Notes: a model not told the origin generated them from the sequence alone. DNA of 64,000 nucleotides from Elusimicrobia bacterium GWA2_61_42 (GCA_001799615.1 MGTU01000007.1:1-64000), one strand, 5' to 3'. Counted from the first letter of the stretch, positions 25,930-35,691 are shown. Translations and numbers: made by a program.

Positions 25930-27786
25930 ATGAACGCCGAGCTTACCCTTTACGATTACTGGCGCATAGTCAACCGCCGCAAATGGATCGCGCTGATGGT
26001 TTTCGCCGTCACGATCTTTTCCACCCTTTTTTATACCCGCCTGCAGCCGACGGTCTACCGCAGCCAGGCCCTGGTAAAGATCAAGCCGCCGGCCTCCTAT
26101 TCCAGGATCCCCGGCTCGGTGGCGGAAGATTTCGACCCGTGGAGCGCCGTGGCTACGGAGCTCAAGGTCATTACTTCCTCCGAGATCTCGGAGCGCGCCG
26201 CCGCCAAGCTGGGCATGCCGCCCGGCAGGAAGTCGGCGGGCGAGATCGCCGGCTCCTACAGGGTGGAACGCCTGCAGGACTCCAACCTGATAGCCCTTTC
26301 GGCCTTCAGCGCCGACCCCGCGCGCGCGGCGGATATAGCCAGCGCCGTTATCGACGCCTACCGCGACTTCGACCTGGAGCAGAAAAGCAGGCAGGCGCGA
26401 AAGACCCTGGAGGATATCGCCGCCAGGAAGACCGAGGTGGAGGACAGCCTGCGCACCCTGGAGAGGCAGAAACAGAATTTCATTGAGCGCAATCCCAAGA
26501 CCGGCCTGGGCTCGGCCCTGGCGAACCAGCTGGCGGACCTGGAAATCAAGAAACGGGAACTGCTGGAGAAGTATACGCCCAACCACCCCGAACTGCTCAA
26601 CGTGGAGCAGCGCATAAAGGTGGCGGAAGAGAAACTGGAAGAGATCCCCGCGCAGGAAGTCGCGCTGGCGCGCATCAGCCGCGAACTGCGCATGCAGGAA
26701 GAGCTTTATACCACGCTCAACAAGCAGTACGAGGAAGCCAAACTGGGCGTTTCCTCCATGGTGTCTTTTGTCAGCGTGGTGAACCGGCCCATGCCGGAGA
26801 ACTCGCCGATCTCGCCCAACAGGCAGCTGAACCTGATGGTGGGCGCGGTGCTGGGGCTGTTCCTGGCCGTGGTGATAGTGTTCCTGCTGGAGAACCTGGA
26901 CGTTTCCATTTCCACCATCGAGGATATCGAGAATTTCATAAAGCTGCCGGTGCTGGGCATCATTCCCAACATCCTCAGCGAGAAGCGCCTGGACAACTGG
27001 CTGACCAATATTTTCAAGAAAGAGCGCTACACGGTGGACGCCTTCAGGAGCGTGCTGATAGTCAACCGCAAATACGCCTCCGGCGTGATAGAGTCCTACC
27101 ATACGCTGCGCACCAATATCATGTCGCACCTTAACACCAAGGAGAGCGTGTCGCTGGTGATCAGCTCGGCCGGGGCGGCCGAGGGGAAAACCCTGACCGC
27201 CGTGAACTTCGCCCTGGCCAGCGCGAATTCGGGGCTCAGGACGCTGCTGGTGGACGCCGACATGCGGCGTCCCGCCATAAACGAGATCTTCGGCACCCGC
27301 AAGGAGCCCGGCCTCAGCGACGTGCTGGCCGGCAAGGCGGACTGGCGGGAGGCCGCGCTGGAGAGCGCCGATTTTATCATGGGCGGCCTGGACTTCGACC
27401 AGCTGATGCGGTTCCCCGGCATTGAGAACCTGAAGATCCTGAACTCCGGCACGCAGCCCGCCAACGTGATAGACATCCTGGACTCCGCCAACTGGCGGGA
27501 CCTGATGGAGGACCTCAAGAGCGAGTTCGACATGATAATTTTCGACGCGCCGCCGGTGCTGCTGTTCGTGGACGCCACCATGATAGCCAAGCACGCCTCC
27601 GACGGCGTGGTGCTGGTGTACAAGGCCGGCAAGATAGCCCGCGGCGCGCTGAAGCGCGCCAAGGAACAGGTAGGCGGGTCCAACGCCCGCATGCTGGGCG
27701 TGGTCCTGAACGGCGTGCGCGCCTCGGAGATGGGCCCGCAGTACGGCTATTACTACTACGACTACAAGAATTACGCGCGCCGCTGA
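25930..27786 (+). CDS. Chain-length determinant/BY-family tyrosine kinase (Wzc-like)
   Basis: 618 residues. The Wzz domain begins with the first membrane helix (about 18-38), has a coiled-coil periplasmic segment and ends at a second helix (about 296-318). The kinase domain has Walker A at about 412-420 (SSAGAAEGKT), Walker A' LLVDADMRRP and Walker B IIFDAPPVLL near 536-545. The C terminus is a Tyr cluster (GYYYYDYKNY) for autophosphorylation. The usual Pro-Gly before EGK is Ala-Ala here. It works with the Wza-type exporter to control chain length and export. Confidence 0.92.
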   Translation: MNAELTLYDYWRIVNRRKWIALMVFAVTIFSTLFYTRLQPTVYRSQALVKIKPPASYSRIPGSVAEDFDPWSAVATELKVITSSEISERAAAKLGMPPGRKSAGEIAGSYRVERLQDSNLIALSAFSADPARAADIASAVIDAYRDFDLEQKSRQARKTLEDIAARKTEVEDSLRTLERQKQNFIERNPKTGLGSALANQLADLEIKKRELLEKYTPNHPELLNVEQRIKVAEEKLEEIPAQEVALARISRELRMQEELYTTLNKQYEEAKLGVSSMVSFVSVVNRPMPENSPISPNRQLNLMVGAVLGLFLAVVIVFLLENLDVSISTIEDIENFIKLPVLGIIPNILSEKRLDNWLTNIFKKERYTVDAFRSVLIVNRKYASGVIESYHTLRTNIMSHLNTKESVSLVISSAGAAEGKTLTAVNFALASANSGLRTLLVDADMRRPAINEIFGTRKEPGLSDVLAGKADWREAALESADFIMGGLDFDQLMRFPGIENLKILNSGTQPANVIDILDSANWRDLMEDLKSEFDMIIFDAPPVLLFVDATMIAKHASDGVVLVYKAGKIARGALKRAKEQVGGSNARMLGVVLNGVRASEMGPQYGYYYYDYKNYARR

Positions 27787-27833
27787 GCGGGCCGCAGCGG
27801 CTTTGCTTTGTCGCGCCAGGGTCCGGTCAAACA

Positions 27834-27839
27834 TATAAT
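27834..27839 (+). promoter_or_regulatory. -10 box of the Wzy-like gene, leaderless arrangement
   Basis: A perfect TATAAT is followed by CTAACCC (7 nt) and the ATG at 27847. No Shine-Dalgarno is visible and the -35 region is weak. Confidence 0.5.
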
Positions 27840-27846
27840 CTAACCC

Positions 27847-29247
27847 ATGCCGATACTGATAGTCCTGATGGCCCTGGCCTCCGCCGCCGTTCTCGGTTTT
27901 TTGGCGACTTCCTTTCCCCCGCAGATACTTTTCACTCTGGCCGCCGCCCTTATCGTTTCCCTTTTCGCTTTCTCTTCTCCCAAACTCAGCCTGGGGCTGC
28001 TGCTGTTCTCCATGCTTTTTTCCCCCGAAATAGGTTTCGGCGCGCTTACGAGCAGCAGGACGGTGGTGATAAGGTATGACGATATTCTGCTGGTCATAAT
28101 CTTCCTGGCCTGGCTGGCTAAAAGCGCGGTGGTAAAGGGGAAAGCCTTCGTGACCGACACCCCGGTCCAGGTGCCGATCATAGTTTACACCTCCATCTGC
28201 GTGCTCTCTACGACGTTCGGCATCTTACGGGGGGACATCCGCTCCGAAGTGGCCTTCTTCTACGTGCTGAAATACGTGGAGTATTTCCTGCTTTATTTCC
28301 TGACGGTGAACGTGCTGGACTCCGAAGAGGATATCCGCAAGTATTTCCGCTACGCTTTCTTTATTTCTTTGGCGGTCACCGTTTATGCCTATTTCTACTA
28401 TTTTACGGCCGGCGCCGGTGCGAGGGCCAGCGCGCCTTTCGAGGCCCCGTTCGGCAAGCCTGGAGAATCCGAACCGGCTTCCCTTGGCGGGTATTACCTG
28501 ATCGTAATGGGGGTGCTGCTCGGCCTTATCACCCAGGGTGGAGGGTCCGCGCTAGGCTGGCCGCTGGCGGCCGTGGCGTTCATCTTCCCGGCTTTCCTGC
28601 TGACGTTCTCCAGGGCTTCTTACATAGGCTTCGTGGTAATGATCGGCGCGGTCATCCTGAAGACCGGGAAACGGCGCCTGCTGCTGCTCTCCATCATGTG
28701 CCTTGGGCTCGCGGCGCTGTTCGGCGCGAAAGAGTTCTCGGGCAAGGTGCGGGAACGGGTGGAGATGACCTACAGCGGACAATTCGCCACGCACGAGGTA
28801 AAATTTTTAGGAGTGACGATAAAACTGGAGGAATCGGCCTATATCCGGTACCTTTCCATGCGCAACGCTTTCGTGGATTGGCTGCCCAGACACCCCGTGC
28901 TGGGCCGCGGCGTGACCGGGGTAGGCCTGGTGGATACGCAGTTCGCGCTGATCCTGGGCGAACTGGGGCTTCTCGGTTTCCTGTCTTTTTTCTGGATGCT
29001 CTACAGCGTCTACGCGGTGGCTCAGTCGGTCTACAAGGCCTATGACGAGCCCTGGGTGAAAGCGGCGGCGCTCGGTCTTATGGTTTCGCTGGCGGGGCTG
29101 CTGGCCCAGGCCGTGGGCGTCAATACTTTTATCATCGTCCGCATCATGGAGCCTTTCTGGTTCCTGACGGCCGTTATCGTGCGCCTGCACCTTCTTAAAA
29201 AAACGAGCCGCGCCGCAAGTCCCTCTCCGGAGCCGGCAAGGCCATGA
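27847..29247 (+). CDS. O-antigen ligase/polymerase-family membrane protein (Wzy/WaaL)
   Basis: 466 residues with about 11-12 hydrophobic helices and a large periplasmic loop (around 300-350) containing RHPVLGRGVTGVGLVDTQFALILGELGLLG in the typical place, the PF04932-like signature. It would polymerise repeat units or ligate a polymer in the periplasm. Sequence cannot separate polymerase from ligase. It sits directly before the GT2-flippase fusion. Confidence 0.82.
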   Translation: MPILIVLMALASAAVLGFLATSFPPQILFTLAAALIVSLFAFSSPKLSLGLLLFSMLFSPEIGFGALTSSRTVVIRYDDILLVIIFLAWLAKSAVVKGKAFVTDTPVQVPIIVYTSICVLSTTFGILRGDIRSEVAFFYVLKYVEYFLLYFLTVNVLDSEEDIRKYFRYAFFISLAVTVYAYFYYFTAGAGARASAPFEAPFGKPGESEPASLGGYYLIVMGVLLGLITQGGGSALGWPLAAVAFIFPAFLLTFSRASYIGFVVMIGAVILKTGKRRLLLLSIMCLGLAALFGAKEFSGKVRERVEMTYSGQFATHEVKFLGVTIKLEESAYIRYLSMRNAFVDWLPRHPVLGRGVTGVGLVDTQFALILGELGLLGFLSFFWMLYSVYAVAQSVYKAYDEPWVKAAALGLMVSLAGLLAQAVGVNTFIIVRIMEPFWFLTAVIVRLHLLKKTSRAASPSPEPARP

Positions 29248-29250
29248 AAA

Positions 29251-31500
29251 ATGCCGGATAAGCCCAGGATAGGCATAGTGATCTGCACCTTCAACAGGCG
29301 TGAGGCGCTTATGGCCTGCCTGGATTCCGTGGCTAAACAGGACTATCCGCCCGGGCGCCTCGGGGTCTGGGTATACGACGACGGCAGCACGGACGGGACG
29401 CCGGAAGCCGCCGCGGCCCGCCTTGGAACGATAAAGGAAGCCGGGCTGGGGGCGGGGGAAGTTATCGCCCCGGGGTTACGCGCGGGGATCTCCAGCGGGC
29501 GCAACGCGGCCGCGCGCCTGGCGCAGGAGAAGTCCGACCTGCTGCTGTTCCTGGACGACGACGTTCTCCTTAACGCGGACTGTGTAAGCGGACTTGCCGC
29601 CCTGATGCAGGAGCGCCCTGAAGTCGGGTTGGCCGCGCCGCTGGTGCTGAGGTCTGACGACGCCCGGCCGCTGCACGGGCCCTACTTCGTCAGTCCTTTA
29701 ACCTTCAGGTACAGCGCTGGGGACAGCCGGGCTGAAACTCTTTGCGATTGGGTGGACCCCGCTTGCGTGATGGTCTTTCCGGGCGCTTTCTCCGCCGCCG
29801 GCGGCTTCTGGCCCGGCTACTACCGGTCCCACGAAGGGGTAGATCTTTGTTTAAGAGCCGGGAAGGCGGGCTACAAGGTACTCTATTATCCCGCCGTTTC
29901 CGCGGTGCACCTGATGCGCGAAGAAACGCTTTCTCCGGACCGCCTGTATTACCTGTTTCGTAATAAATTTACCCTGATACGCCGCAACGGCGCCGCCTGG
30001 CAAAGGCTTCTGGTTATCCCGCTCCTGGCCGCCGCCGTCCTGCCGAAATACCTGCTAGGGGCGGCCGTGCGCCAAAAAAGAATATCTTTGGCGGCTGTTT
30101 CCGCCGTGGCTGCCGCCGTATTGGACGGCCTGTCCGGCAGGGAGGGGCCCCGCCCGGGACGGGCGCTTGAGGTTTTGGCGGCCCCGGGCAAACCGGCGGA
30201 AAAGCCGGATTTTCACCTGGATGTCCTTGTTTCCGGCCTGGTCGAGATAGTCAATATGGCGATACGGTTCTTCGCCAGCGTACTGGTGGCGAGAAGCCTG
30301 GGAGCCGAAGGCCGCGGCGTTTACGCGCTGGCCCTCGCCGCGCCCGGGCTTTTACTGGGTTTTACAAGTATCGGCCTGGGCGAGGCCACCACCGTGCTTC
30401 TTGGTAAAGGCAAATACCCGCGCGAGCGGGTGATCGGGAGCATGAATTTCCTGGTGCTGCTGATGGGCCTGCTCGGTTTTGCGGTCTATTTCGGCCTGAG
30501 CCCGCTTATCCTCAAGGCGCTGCGCCACAGCATGCCCTGGGACGTTTATGTTATGGCGTTCTGCGTTTTCCCGCTGACGCTGTACTGGGGCGGCAACGCT
30601 TCCGTAGCGCTGGGTTTTTCCATGGTCCGCCGCGTTTCCTGGGGGCGGCTGCTCAACAACGCCGTGTTCCTGGCGCTTATACTTGCCCTGTATTTTAACG
30701 GGCCCGGCGTGAAGGCCGTGCTCGGCGTCTTCCTCCTCTCTTTCCTCGCGGAGAATATTTACCTGCTGTATTACATAAAAAAAGAATCCCGGGTCGGACT
30801 GCGCTATGACCTTGAGATGATAAAAGAACAGGCCAGGCTGGGCTGGCACGTGTTCTGGGGCGGCATGTTCCTGCAGGTCACGAAGCGCCTGGACATCCTG
30901 CTGGTGAACTTTTTCCTGGGGCCGGGCCCGCTGGGAGTTTATGTGGTCGCCTATTCGATGGCGGAGTTCGTGCTGACCGTGCCCGGGATCTATTCAAGAG
31001 CGGCTTTTTCCTCGGCCGCGGTTTCCGCCGGCGGCGAAGGTTTTTCCGTCTCCAACGCGGCGATACGCCAGTCCCTGTTCCTGATGGCCGCGCTGGCCGC
31101 GGCGCTGGCGCTGGTGATGAAACCGTTCATCCTGACGGCCTACACCGCCGAATTCCTGCCGGCCGTGCTGCCCGCTCTCGTTCTGCTGCCCGGGGTTATC
31201 CTGTTCGGCTTCGGCTCGCTGATGGGGAATATCTTTACCGGGTACGCCAGGCCCCAGGAGATCACAAAGGCCGCGGCGATTTCCTGCGCGGGCACGGTGG
31301 CGCTGGACTTTCTCCTGATACCGCGTTACGGGATAGTCGGGGCGGCGGCGGCTTCAACGCTGGCTTACGGCGCCGGTTCCCTGTGGCTGTTCTTTTCCTA
31401 CCTCAGGTTCTCAAAGGTCCCGGCCAGGGAGATACTGGCCGTCCGGGGAGAGGATTTTTTTGCCTACCGCGACAAGTTCCACAGGATCTTCAAAGGATGA
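29251..31500 (+). CDS. Fusion: GT2 glycosyltransferase and Wzx-type flippase
   Basis: 749 residues. Residues 1-310 form a GT-A family 2 glycosyltransferase: IVICTFNRREAL at 9-20, DDGSTDGT at 43-50, and the metal motif LDDDV near 101-105. Residues about 321-749 are a separate module with 11-13 membrane helices of the MOP/PST flippase type (SVLVARSLGAEGRGVYAL, IPRYGIVGAAAASTLAYG). The reading frame is continuous with no sign of a frameshift. Known GT2 and Wzx genes are normally separate; fusing them would couple the last sugar transfer to lipid-linked oligosaccharide flipping. Confidence 0.85.
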   Translation: MPDKPRIGIVICTFNRREALMACLDSVAKQDYPPGRLGVWVYDDGSTDGTPEAAAARLGTIKEAGLGAGEVIAPGLRAGISSGRNAAARLAQEKSDLLLFLDDDVLLNADCVSGLAALMQERPEVGLAAPLVLRSDDARPLHGPYFVSPLTFRYSAGDSRAETLCDWVDPACVMVFPGAFSAAGGFWPGYYRSHEGVDLCLRAGKAGYKVLYYPAVSAVHLMREETLSPDRLYYLFRNKFTLIRRNGAAWQRLLVIPLLAAAVLPKYLLGAAVRQKRISLAAVSAVAAAVLDGLSGREGPRPGRALEVLAAPGKPAEKPDFHLDVLVSGLVEIVNMAIRFFASVLVARSLGAEGRGVYALALAAPGLLLGFTSIGLGEATTVLLGKGKYPRERVIGSMNFLVLLMGLLGFAVYFGLSPLILKALRHSMPWDVYVMAFCVFPLTLYWGGNASVALGFSMVRRVSWGRLLNNAVFLALILALYFNGPGVKAVLGVFLLSFLAENIYLLYYIKKESRVGLRYDLEMIKEQARLGWHVFWGGMFLQVTKRLDILLVNFFLGPGPLGVYVVAYSMAEFVLTVPGIYSRAAFSSAAVSAGGEGFSVSNAAIRQSLFLMAALAAALALVMKPFILTAYTAEFLPAVLPALVLLPGVILFGFGSLMGNIFTGYARPQEITKAAAISCAGTVALDFLLIPRYGIVGAAAASTLAYGAGSLWLFFSYLRFSKVPAREILAVRGEDFFAYRDKFHRIFKG

Positions 31501-31510
31501 AACGGCAGCT

Positions 31511-32500
31511 ATGAATATCCCGCTTAAATCCAGGATAGCTAGAAGATTCTCTTCGCTGCTGCCGCGCGCCGGGCTGATCCCCCCGCCGTCCAGGCCGCAG
31601 GGGATCAGCGCCATAATGCGCGTCTGGAATGAAAATACCTGGCTGGAGGACTCCATAGGATCCGTTAAGGACTTCGTGGACGAGATAGTGGCCGTGGATA
31701 CCGGTTCGACCGACGGCAGCCTCGAAACGCTTAAAAAGATAGCCCTTGGTGAAAAAAAACTCAAGGTCTTCAGTTTCGCGGGCAAGGCCCCCTGGGACTT
31801 TTCAAATTTCGCGATAGAGCGAACGAATTACCGCTGGATAATGAAGTGGGACCCGGATTTTATCGCTGCTCCGGGCGTGCAAGGCGGATTGGCCGGGTTC
31901 ACGGCATATCTCCGCGCCCTGCACCCGGGCATGTATTATTACATCAGCTCCAGGTTCATAGAGGTGGCCGGCGACTTTAGCCACCAGTTCCCGGGCCTGC
32001 GCGTCAGGGGCGATATCGAGACGTTCACCTATTCAGAGGCGGCCAGGTACATACAGGTGGCAAGGACCGCGGCCCGATCACCCTACCCGGTAAAACTTCC
32101 GCCCGGCTATTGTCCGGATTCTTTTTCTCTCCGGCTGGAAGGCGTCAAACTGCCCTTCTATTACAGGATACTTTCGTTCGACAAGGTCGTCGGCTATCAT
32201 GTGAACGTTAAACCGCCGCTAAGGCAGCTGCTGGGCTATTTTTACCTCCAGTGGCTGGGCAGCGAGAACTTCGCGAAAGGCCAGGGGCTTGAAGCTTACG
32301 CGCTGGAACAGGTGCTGGCGAGGTGGGGGGTCAGGGATCTGGATTCGGCCGCGGAGTTCTACATGGGGGAATACGCAAAATTGCTCTCCCCTTATGATAA
32401 CAGTCTTGGAGAATTGCCGGAAAACATGAAGGCGTTGGCCGCCAGGCCCGGCTTTGAACTGACGCGCAGGAGCGGCAAGCCCGCGGGCAGGCAGGACTAA
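31511..32500 (+). CDS. Glycosyltransferase family 2 protein
   Basis: 329 residues. It has a GT-A core: ISAIMRVWNENTWLEDSI near 33-50 and VAVDTGSTDGSLETLKK near 62-78, with MKWDPDF near 114 as the DxD-like site. The ATG at 31511 is chosen because upstream codons of the same open frame overlap the flippase gene and look non-homologous. It sits 10 bp after the fusion gene and overlaps the next gene by 1 bp (TAATG). The acceptor sugar is unknown. Confidence 0.78.
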   Translation: MNIPLKSRIARRFSSLLPRAGLIPPPSRPQGISAIMRVWNENTWLEDSIGSVKDFVDEIVAVDTGSTDGSLETLKKIALGEKKLKVFSFAGKAPWDFSNFAIERTNYRWIMKWDPDFIAAPGVQGGLAGFTAYLRALHPGMYYYISSRFIEVAGDFSHQFPGLRVRGDIETFTYSEAARYIQVARTAARSPYPVKLPPGYCPDSFSLRLEGVKLPFYYRILSFDKVVGYHVNVKPPLRQLLGYFYLQWLGSENFAKGQGLEAYALEQVLARWGVRDLDSAAEFYMGEYAKLLSPYDNSLGELPENMKALAARPGFELTRRSGKPAGRQD

Positions 32501-33288
32501 TGCTGAAAACAGGATATGAACTTAGCCGGGAGGAGATAATCGCCGCGTACGCCCGGCTGGGAGAGCGGCGGGGTCTCGGCCCCGAATTTATTGAAATCGC
32601 GCTGGGTTTGGCGGGAGACCTGACCGGAAGAAAAGTGCTCGACGTGGGGTGCGGCTACGGGGAATTGCTGGGAGCAGCGGCCAAGGTCTTCCCCGGAGCG
32701 GAGTTTTATGGCGTCGATTTCTCTCCTGACAGGGTTATAGCCGCCAGCCTGTCCAACGTTAAAACTTTGAAGGTAGATATAGAAGCGGAACGCCTGCCTT
32801 TCCCGGACAATTTTTTCGACGCGGTTTTCTGCACGGAAGTCCTGGAACACCTGCGGGCACCGGCCGGCTGCCTCGGGGAGATACGCCGGGTGGTGAAAAA
32901 AAGCGGTAAAGTCGTTTTTTCAGTGCCTAACGCGGGAGGATTTTTCCCCTTTAATAAATTTTCAAATTATATCCCTACCGCCTGGCTAAGGCGAAAGCTG
33001 CTCCCTTACGAGCATCCCGCCAATACAGATCAGCCCGTGGATACCTGTTATGAATACGGCGAGATCGTCGCGCTGGTAGCAGGGGCGGGGTTTTCGATAG
33101 AAAGGGGCTGGGGCTGGCGTTACTTCCGTTACCTGCAGATGCTGCCGGTCCTCAGGATCTTTTACGGGATCTTCGAAGCGCGCCTTGAACGCCTGATGAA
33201 CGGGCTGGCTTTGGAAAAATATGCCTATAACCTTTTCCTGGTGTGTTCCGATGCCAAAACAGGCCATCCGGACGCCGGGCAGAAATAA
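32500..33288 (+). CDS. Class I SAM-dependent methyltransferase
   Basis: 262 residues. Motif I VLDVGCGYGELLGAAAK near 44-60, acidic YGVDFS near 68 and FDAVFCTEVLEHL near 105-117 are typical Methyltransf_11 features. The C-terminal part has large hydrophobic stretches. Codon-sharing TAATG links it to the GT2 gene upstream. Probably methylates a sugar or lipid-linked glycan; the substrate is not evident. Confidence 0.8.
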   Translation: MLKTGYELSREEIIAAYARLGERRGLGPEFIEIALGLAGDLTGRKVLDVGCGYGELLGAAAKVFPGAEFYGVDFSPDRVIAASLSNVKTLKVDIEAERLPFPDNFFDAVFCTEVLEHLRAPAGCLGEIRRVVKKSGKVVFSVPNAGGFFPFNKFSNYIPTAWLRRKLLPYEHPANTDQPVDTCYEYGEIVALVAGAGFSIERGWGWRYFRYLQMLPVLRIFYGIFEARLERLMNGLALEKYAYNLFLVCSDAKTGHPDAGQK

Positions 33289-33291
33289 ACT

Positions 33292-34287
33292 ATGTCAAAA
33301 CCGGTTATCCCTGAAGTTTCAGTAATAATAGTCAGCTGGAACTCCAAAGAGGAGCTGAAGGCCTGTCTTTGCAGCCTTGCGCCGGGACTAGAAGGCGTCA
33401 GCCATGAAGTGATAGTGGTGGACAACGCGTCTTCCGACGGTACTCCGGGCATGGTCAAAGAACTGTTCCCGCAGTTCCGCCTCATCGCTAACGGCGATAA
33501 CCGCGGCTTTGCCGCCGCTAATAACCAGGGTTTGGCTTTGGCCGGGGGCGAATATCTGCTGCTGCTGAATCCCGACACGGTCCTTCTTAAGGGAGCCGCG
33601 GGCGGCCTGCTGGATTTCATGCGGTCGGAACCTGAAGCCGGAGCGGTTGGGCCGGCTTTTTTAACCGGACCTGGCTGTCCGGCGTCCATAAGGACCGGGA
33701 TCTTCCGGTTCCCCGGCATTAAAGACGAGCTTTTCCTGGACACCTTCCTCTCCGATCTCAGCGATCTGGTCCACAGGCTGTTCAGCATGCGTGGACGCGC
33801 CCCTGAAGCCGCGGGCGGCACCGGGCCCGTAGAGGCCGACTGGGTGTCCGGCGCCTGCATGCTGGTGCGGCGCCAGGCGTTGGAAGAGGCAGGCGGATTG
33901 GACCCTGGTTTTTTCCTTTACATGGAAGAACTTGAGTGGTGCTACCGGATAAAGCGCGTTTGCGGCTGGAAAATATTCATCTTGCCGTACCTGAGCATAA
34001 TCCACACCTGCGGCGCGTCCACCGCTAAAAGGAACGCGGCCGAAATATTGGCGATTTACTATGACAGCAGGTATAAGTTCTTTAAGAAGCACTGGCCGCC
34101 CTGCCTGGTACTGCCTCTAAGGCTGGTAAAAGGGCTGCTTCTGTCGCTTTCCGTATTGAAGTGGATGTTTATAGCGGCGGCGGTTCCCGCCAGGCGGACC
34201 GCTGCCGCAGATAAAACAAAGGGGCTGTTCGCGGTTTTGCCCGTAGTGCTCGGGCTTACTTCCCCTCGGCCTTCGGGGCGGAAATAA
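33292..34287 (+). CDS. Rhamnosyltransferase-like GT2 protein (WbbL type)
   Basis: 331 residues. SVIIVSWNSKEELKACL at about 10-26, DNASSDGT at 44-51, NRGFAAANNQGL near 70 and LLLNPDTVL near 85-93 match the WbbL/RfbN family. VSGACMLVRR and the MEELEWCYRIK acceptor-site segment follow. Its 3' end overlaps the convergent GT4 gene by 32 bp. Confidence 0.85.
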   Translation: MSKPVIPEVSVIIVSWNSKEELKACLCSLAPGLEGVSHEVIVVDNASSDGTPGMVKELFPQFRLIANGDNRGFAAANNQGLALAGGEYLLLLNPDTVLLKGAAGGLLDFMRSEPEAGAVGPAFLTGPGCPASIRTGIFRFPGIKDELFLDTFLSDLSDLVHRLFSMRGRAPEAAGGTGPVEADWVSGACMLVRRQALEEAGGLDPGFFLYMEELEWCYRIKRVCGWKIFILPYLSIIHTCGASTAKRNAAEILAIYYDSRYKFFKKHWPPCLVLPLRLVKGLLLSLSVLKWMFIAAAVPARRTAAADKTKGLFAVLPVVLGLTSPRPSGRK

Positions 34288-35494
34288 GTTTCAGGCTGGC
34301 GGAAATATACTTTTGCAGGATGGCTTTTTTATCAAAGACCTTCACGGCCTTCTCCCGCGCTTTTTCACCGAGCCTGGCCCTTAGTTCCGGGTCTCCCGCC
34401 AGCAGCTCGAGTTTTTCAGCCAGTTCCTTTTCCTTGCCGGGCTTCACGTAATAACCGCTTACGCCTTCGTCGATGGTGGAGCCGGTGCCGCCTATCCTGG
34501 AAATTACGGAGGGGAGGCCGCAGGCCATGGCTTCGACTATCACCAGGGGCAGGCCTTCGTGCCGGAGGGTCGGGTTAAGATAAATATCGGCCGCGTTGTA
34601 ATAGCGCGGCATGTCGCTGTTCGCGCGCATGCCGCAGAAAACGGTTTTATCGGAAACTCCCCACGCGGCGGCCGCCTCTTCCAGTTTCTTGCGCTCCGGC
34701 CCGTCTCCTGCGATGAGCAGGCGGACTTCGGGGCGCTTTTGCGCTATGTCCGCGAACGCCTTGAGACCTTCTATCACGCCCTTCTGCTTGTGCAGTACGC
34801 CTGCCATGAGCACTACGGGTTCCTTTTCTCCGAACCCGAATTCCTTCCTGGCGGCGGCACGCATGGCCGCGTCCGGGCGAAACAGCTGCGTATCGGCCTG
34901 GTTGAATAGAACGACGGTCTTGGAGCGGCTGGAGGGGAATTCGAAGGCCAAGGCCGCCGCAGTTTCGAGGCTGACTGCCGCCAGCAGGTCGGAGTTCCTC
35001 ACCGTAGCCCTGAACCAGGGGATCCCGTAAAAGATCTGCTGGGCTGGATACCAGGTCAGGAAATAAAGCAGTTCGCTTAAGGTGGAGACGCGGTTGAAAT
35101 TGCTCAGGATGCCGCCGATTATGCCGGGGCCGTTTATTATGGAGATAACGGGGGCCCTGCGCCGCCGCGGCAGAGTGGCGTAGGCCTTTGCCGCGTTGTT
35201 CTCCGCCCAGATCACGTCGAACTTCCAGCTTTTCCACAGGGCGTCCAGCGCGGAGGCGCTTTTTTCCCACCAGAGCCGGGCCGCCCGCCTCGACATGGAA
35301 AAATCCGTTCCCGGAAGGTAGCGCACCTCGTAGCCGTTCTTCTGCTCGCTTTCTATGCCGGCCGGGTGGGCCGAGGACACCATGAGTACCGTATGCCCCT
35401 GCCGCGCGGCTTCCGCGGCCAGGGCCTCGGCATGTACTTCTGTCCCGCCCATTTGATGGGCTGTGGTCGCTGTCGAGAGTACGCAGATACGCAT
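34256..35494 (-). CDS. Glycosyltransferase family 4 protein
   Basis: 412 residues with a GT-B fold. The N-terminal domain begins MRICVLSTATTAHQMGGTEVHAEAL; the C-terminal domain has LMAGVLHKQKGVIEGLKAF, LLIAGDGPERKKLEE and the E-x7-E donor motif around HEGLPLVIVEAMACGLP. It is the only minus-strand gene inside the polysaccharide locus and overlaps its convergent neighbour. A TATAAT box lies 9 nt before the ATG. Confidence 0.88.
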   Translation of the reverse strand: MRICVLSTATTAHQMGGTEVHAEALAAEAARQGHTVLMVSSAHPAGIESEQKNGYEVRYLPGTDFSMSRRAARLWWEKSASALDALWKSWKFDVIWAENNAAKAYATLPRRRRAPVISIINGPGIIGGILSNFNRVSTLSELLYFLTWYPAQQIFYGIPWFRATVRNSDLLAAVSLETAAALAFEFPSSRSKTVVLFNQADTQLFRPDAAMRAAARKEFGFGEKEPVVLMAGVLHKQKGVIEGLKAFADIAQKRPEVRLLIAGDGPERKKLEEAAAAWGVSDKTVFCGMRANSDMPRYYNAADIYLNPTLRHEGLPLVIVEAMACGLPSVISRIGGTGSTIDEGVSGYYVKPGKEKELAEKLELLAGDPELRARLGEKAREKAVKVFDKKAILQKYISASLKLISAPKAEGK

Positions 35495-35503
35495 GTTTTC
35501 TCA

Positions 35504-35509
35504 ATTATA
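35504..35509 (-). promoter_or_regulatory. -10 box of the minus-strand GT4 gene
   Basis: On the minus strand TATAAT is followed by TGAGAAAAC (9 nt) and the ATG at 35494. The mRNA would be nearly leaderless. Confidence 0.5.
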
Positions 35510-35564
35510 TATATTTGCAGCTGGCCTTATATGGCCGCCATGGGAACTTAAAGCTTTTAATATA

Positions 35565-35570
35565 TATAAT
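35565..35570 (+). promoter_or_regulatory. -10 box for the downstream polysaccharide genes
   Basis: A perfect TATAAT inside an AT-rich tract (35551-35575), divergent from the GT4 promoter. No strong -35 is seen. The leader to the next ATG (35692) would be about 115 nt. Confidence 0.45.
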
Positions 35571-35691
35571 TATCAAGTCGCCGGTGAAAATGCGGTAAGT
35601 ATCGCCTCCCCGGGAGGCCGCCTTGCCGGATGCCTCACCATGGTCCCGGGGACGCGCGTTGAGCCGGCCCGCAGATGCAGAGGGGAAAGTT

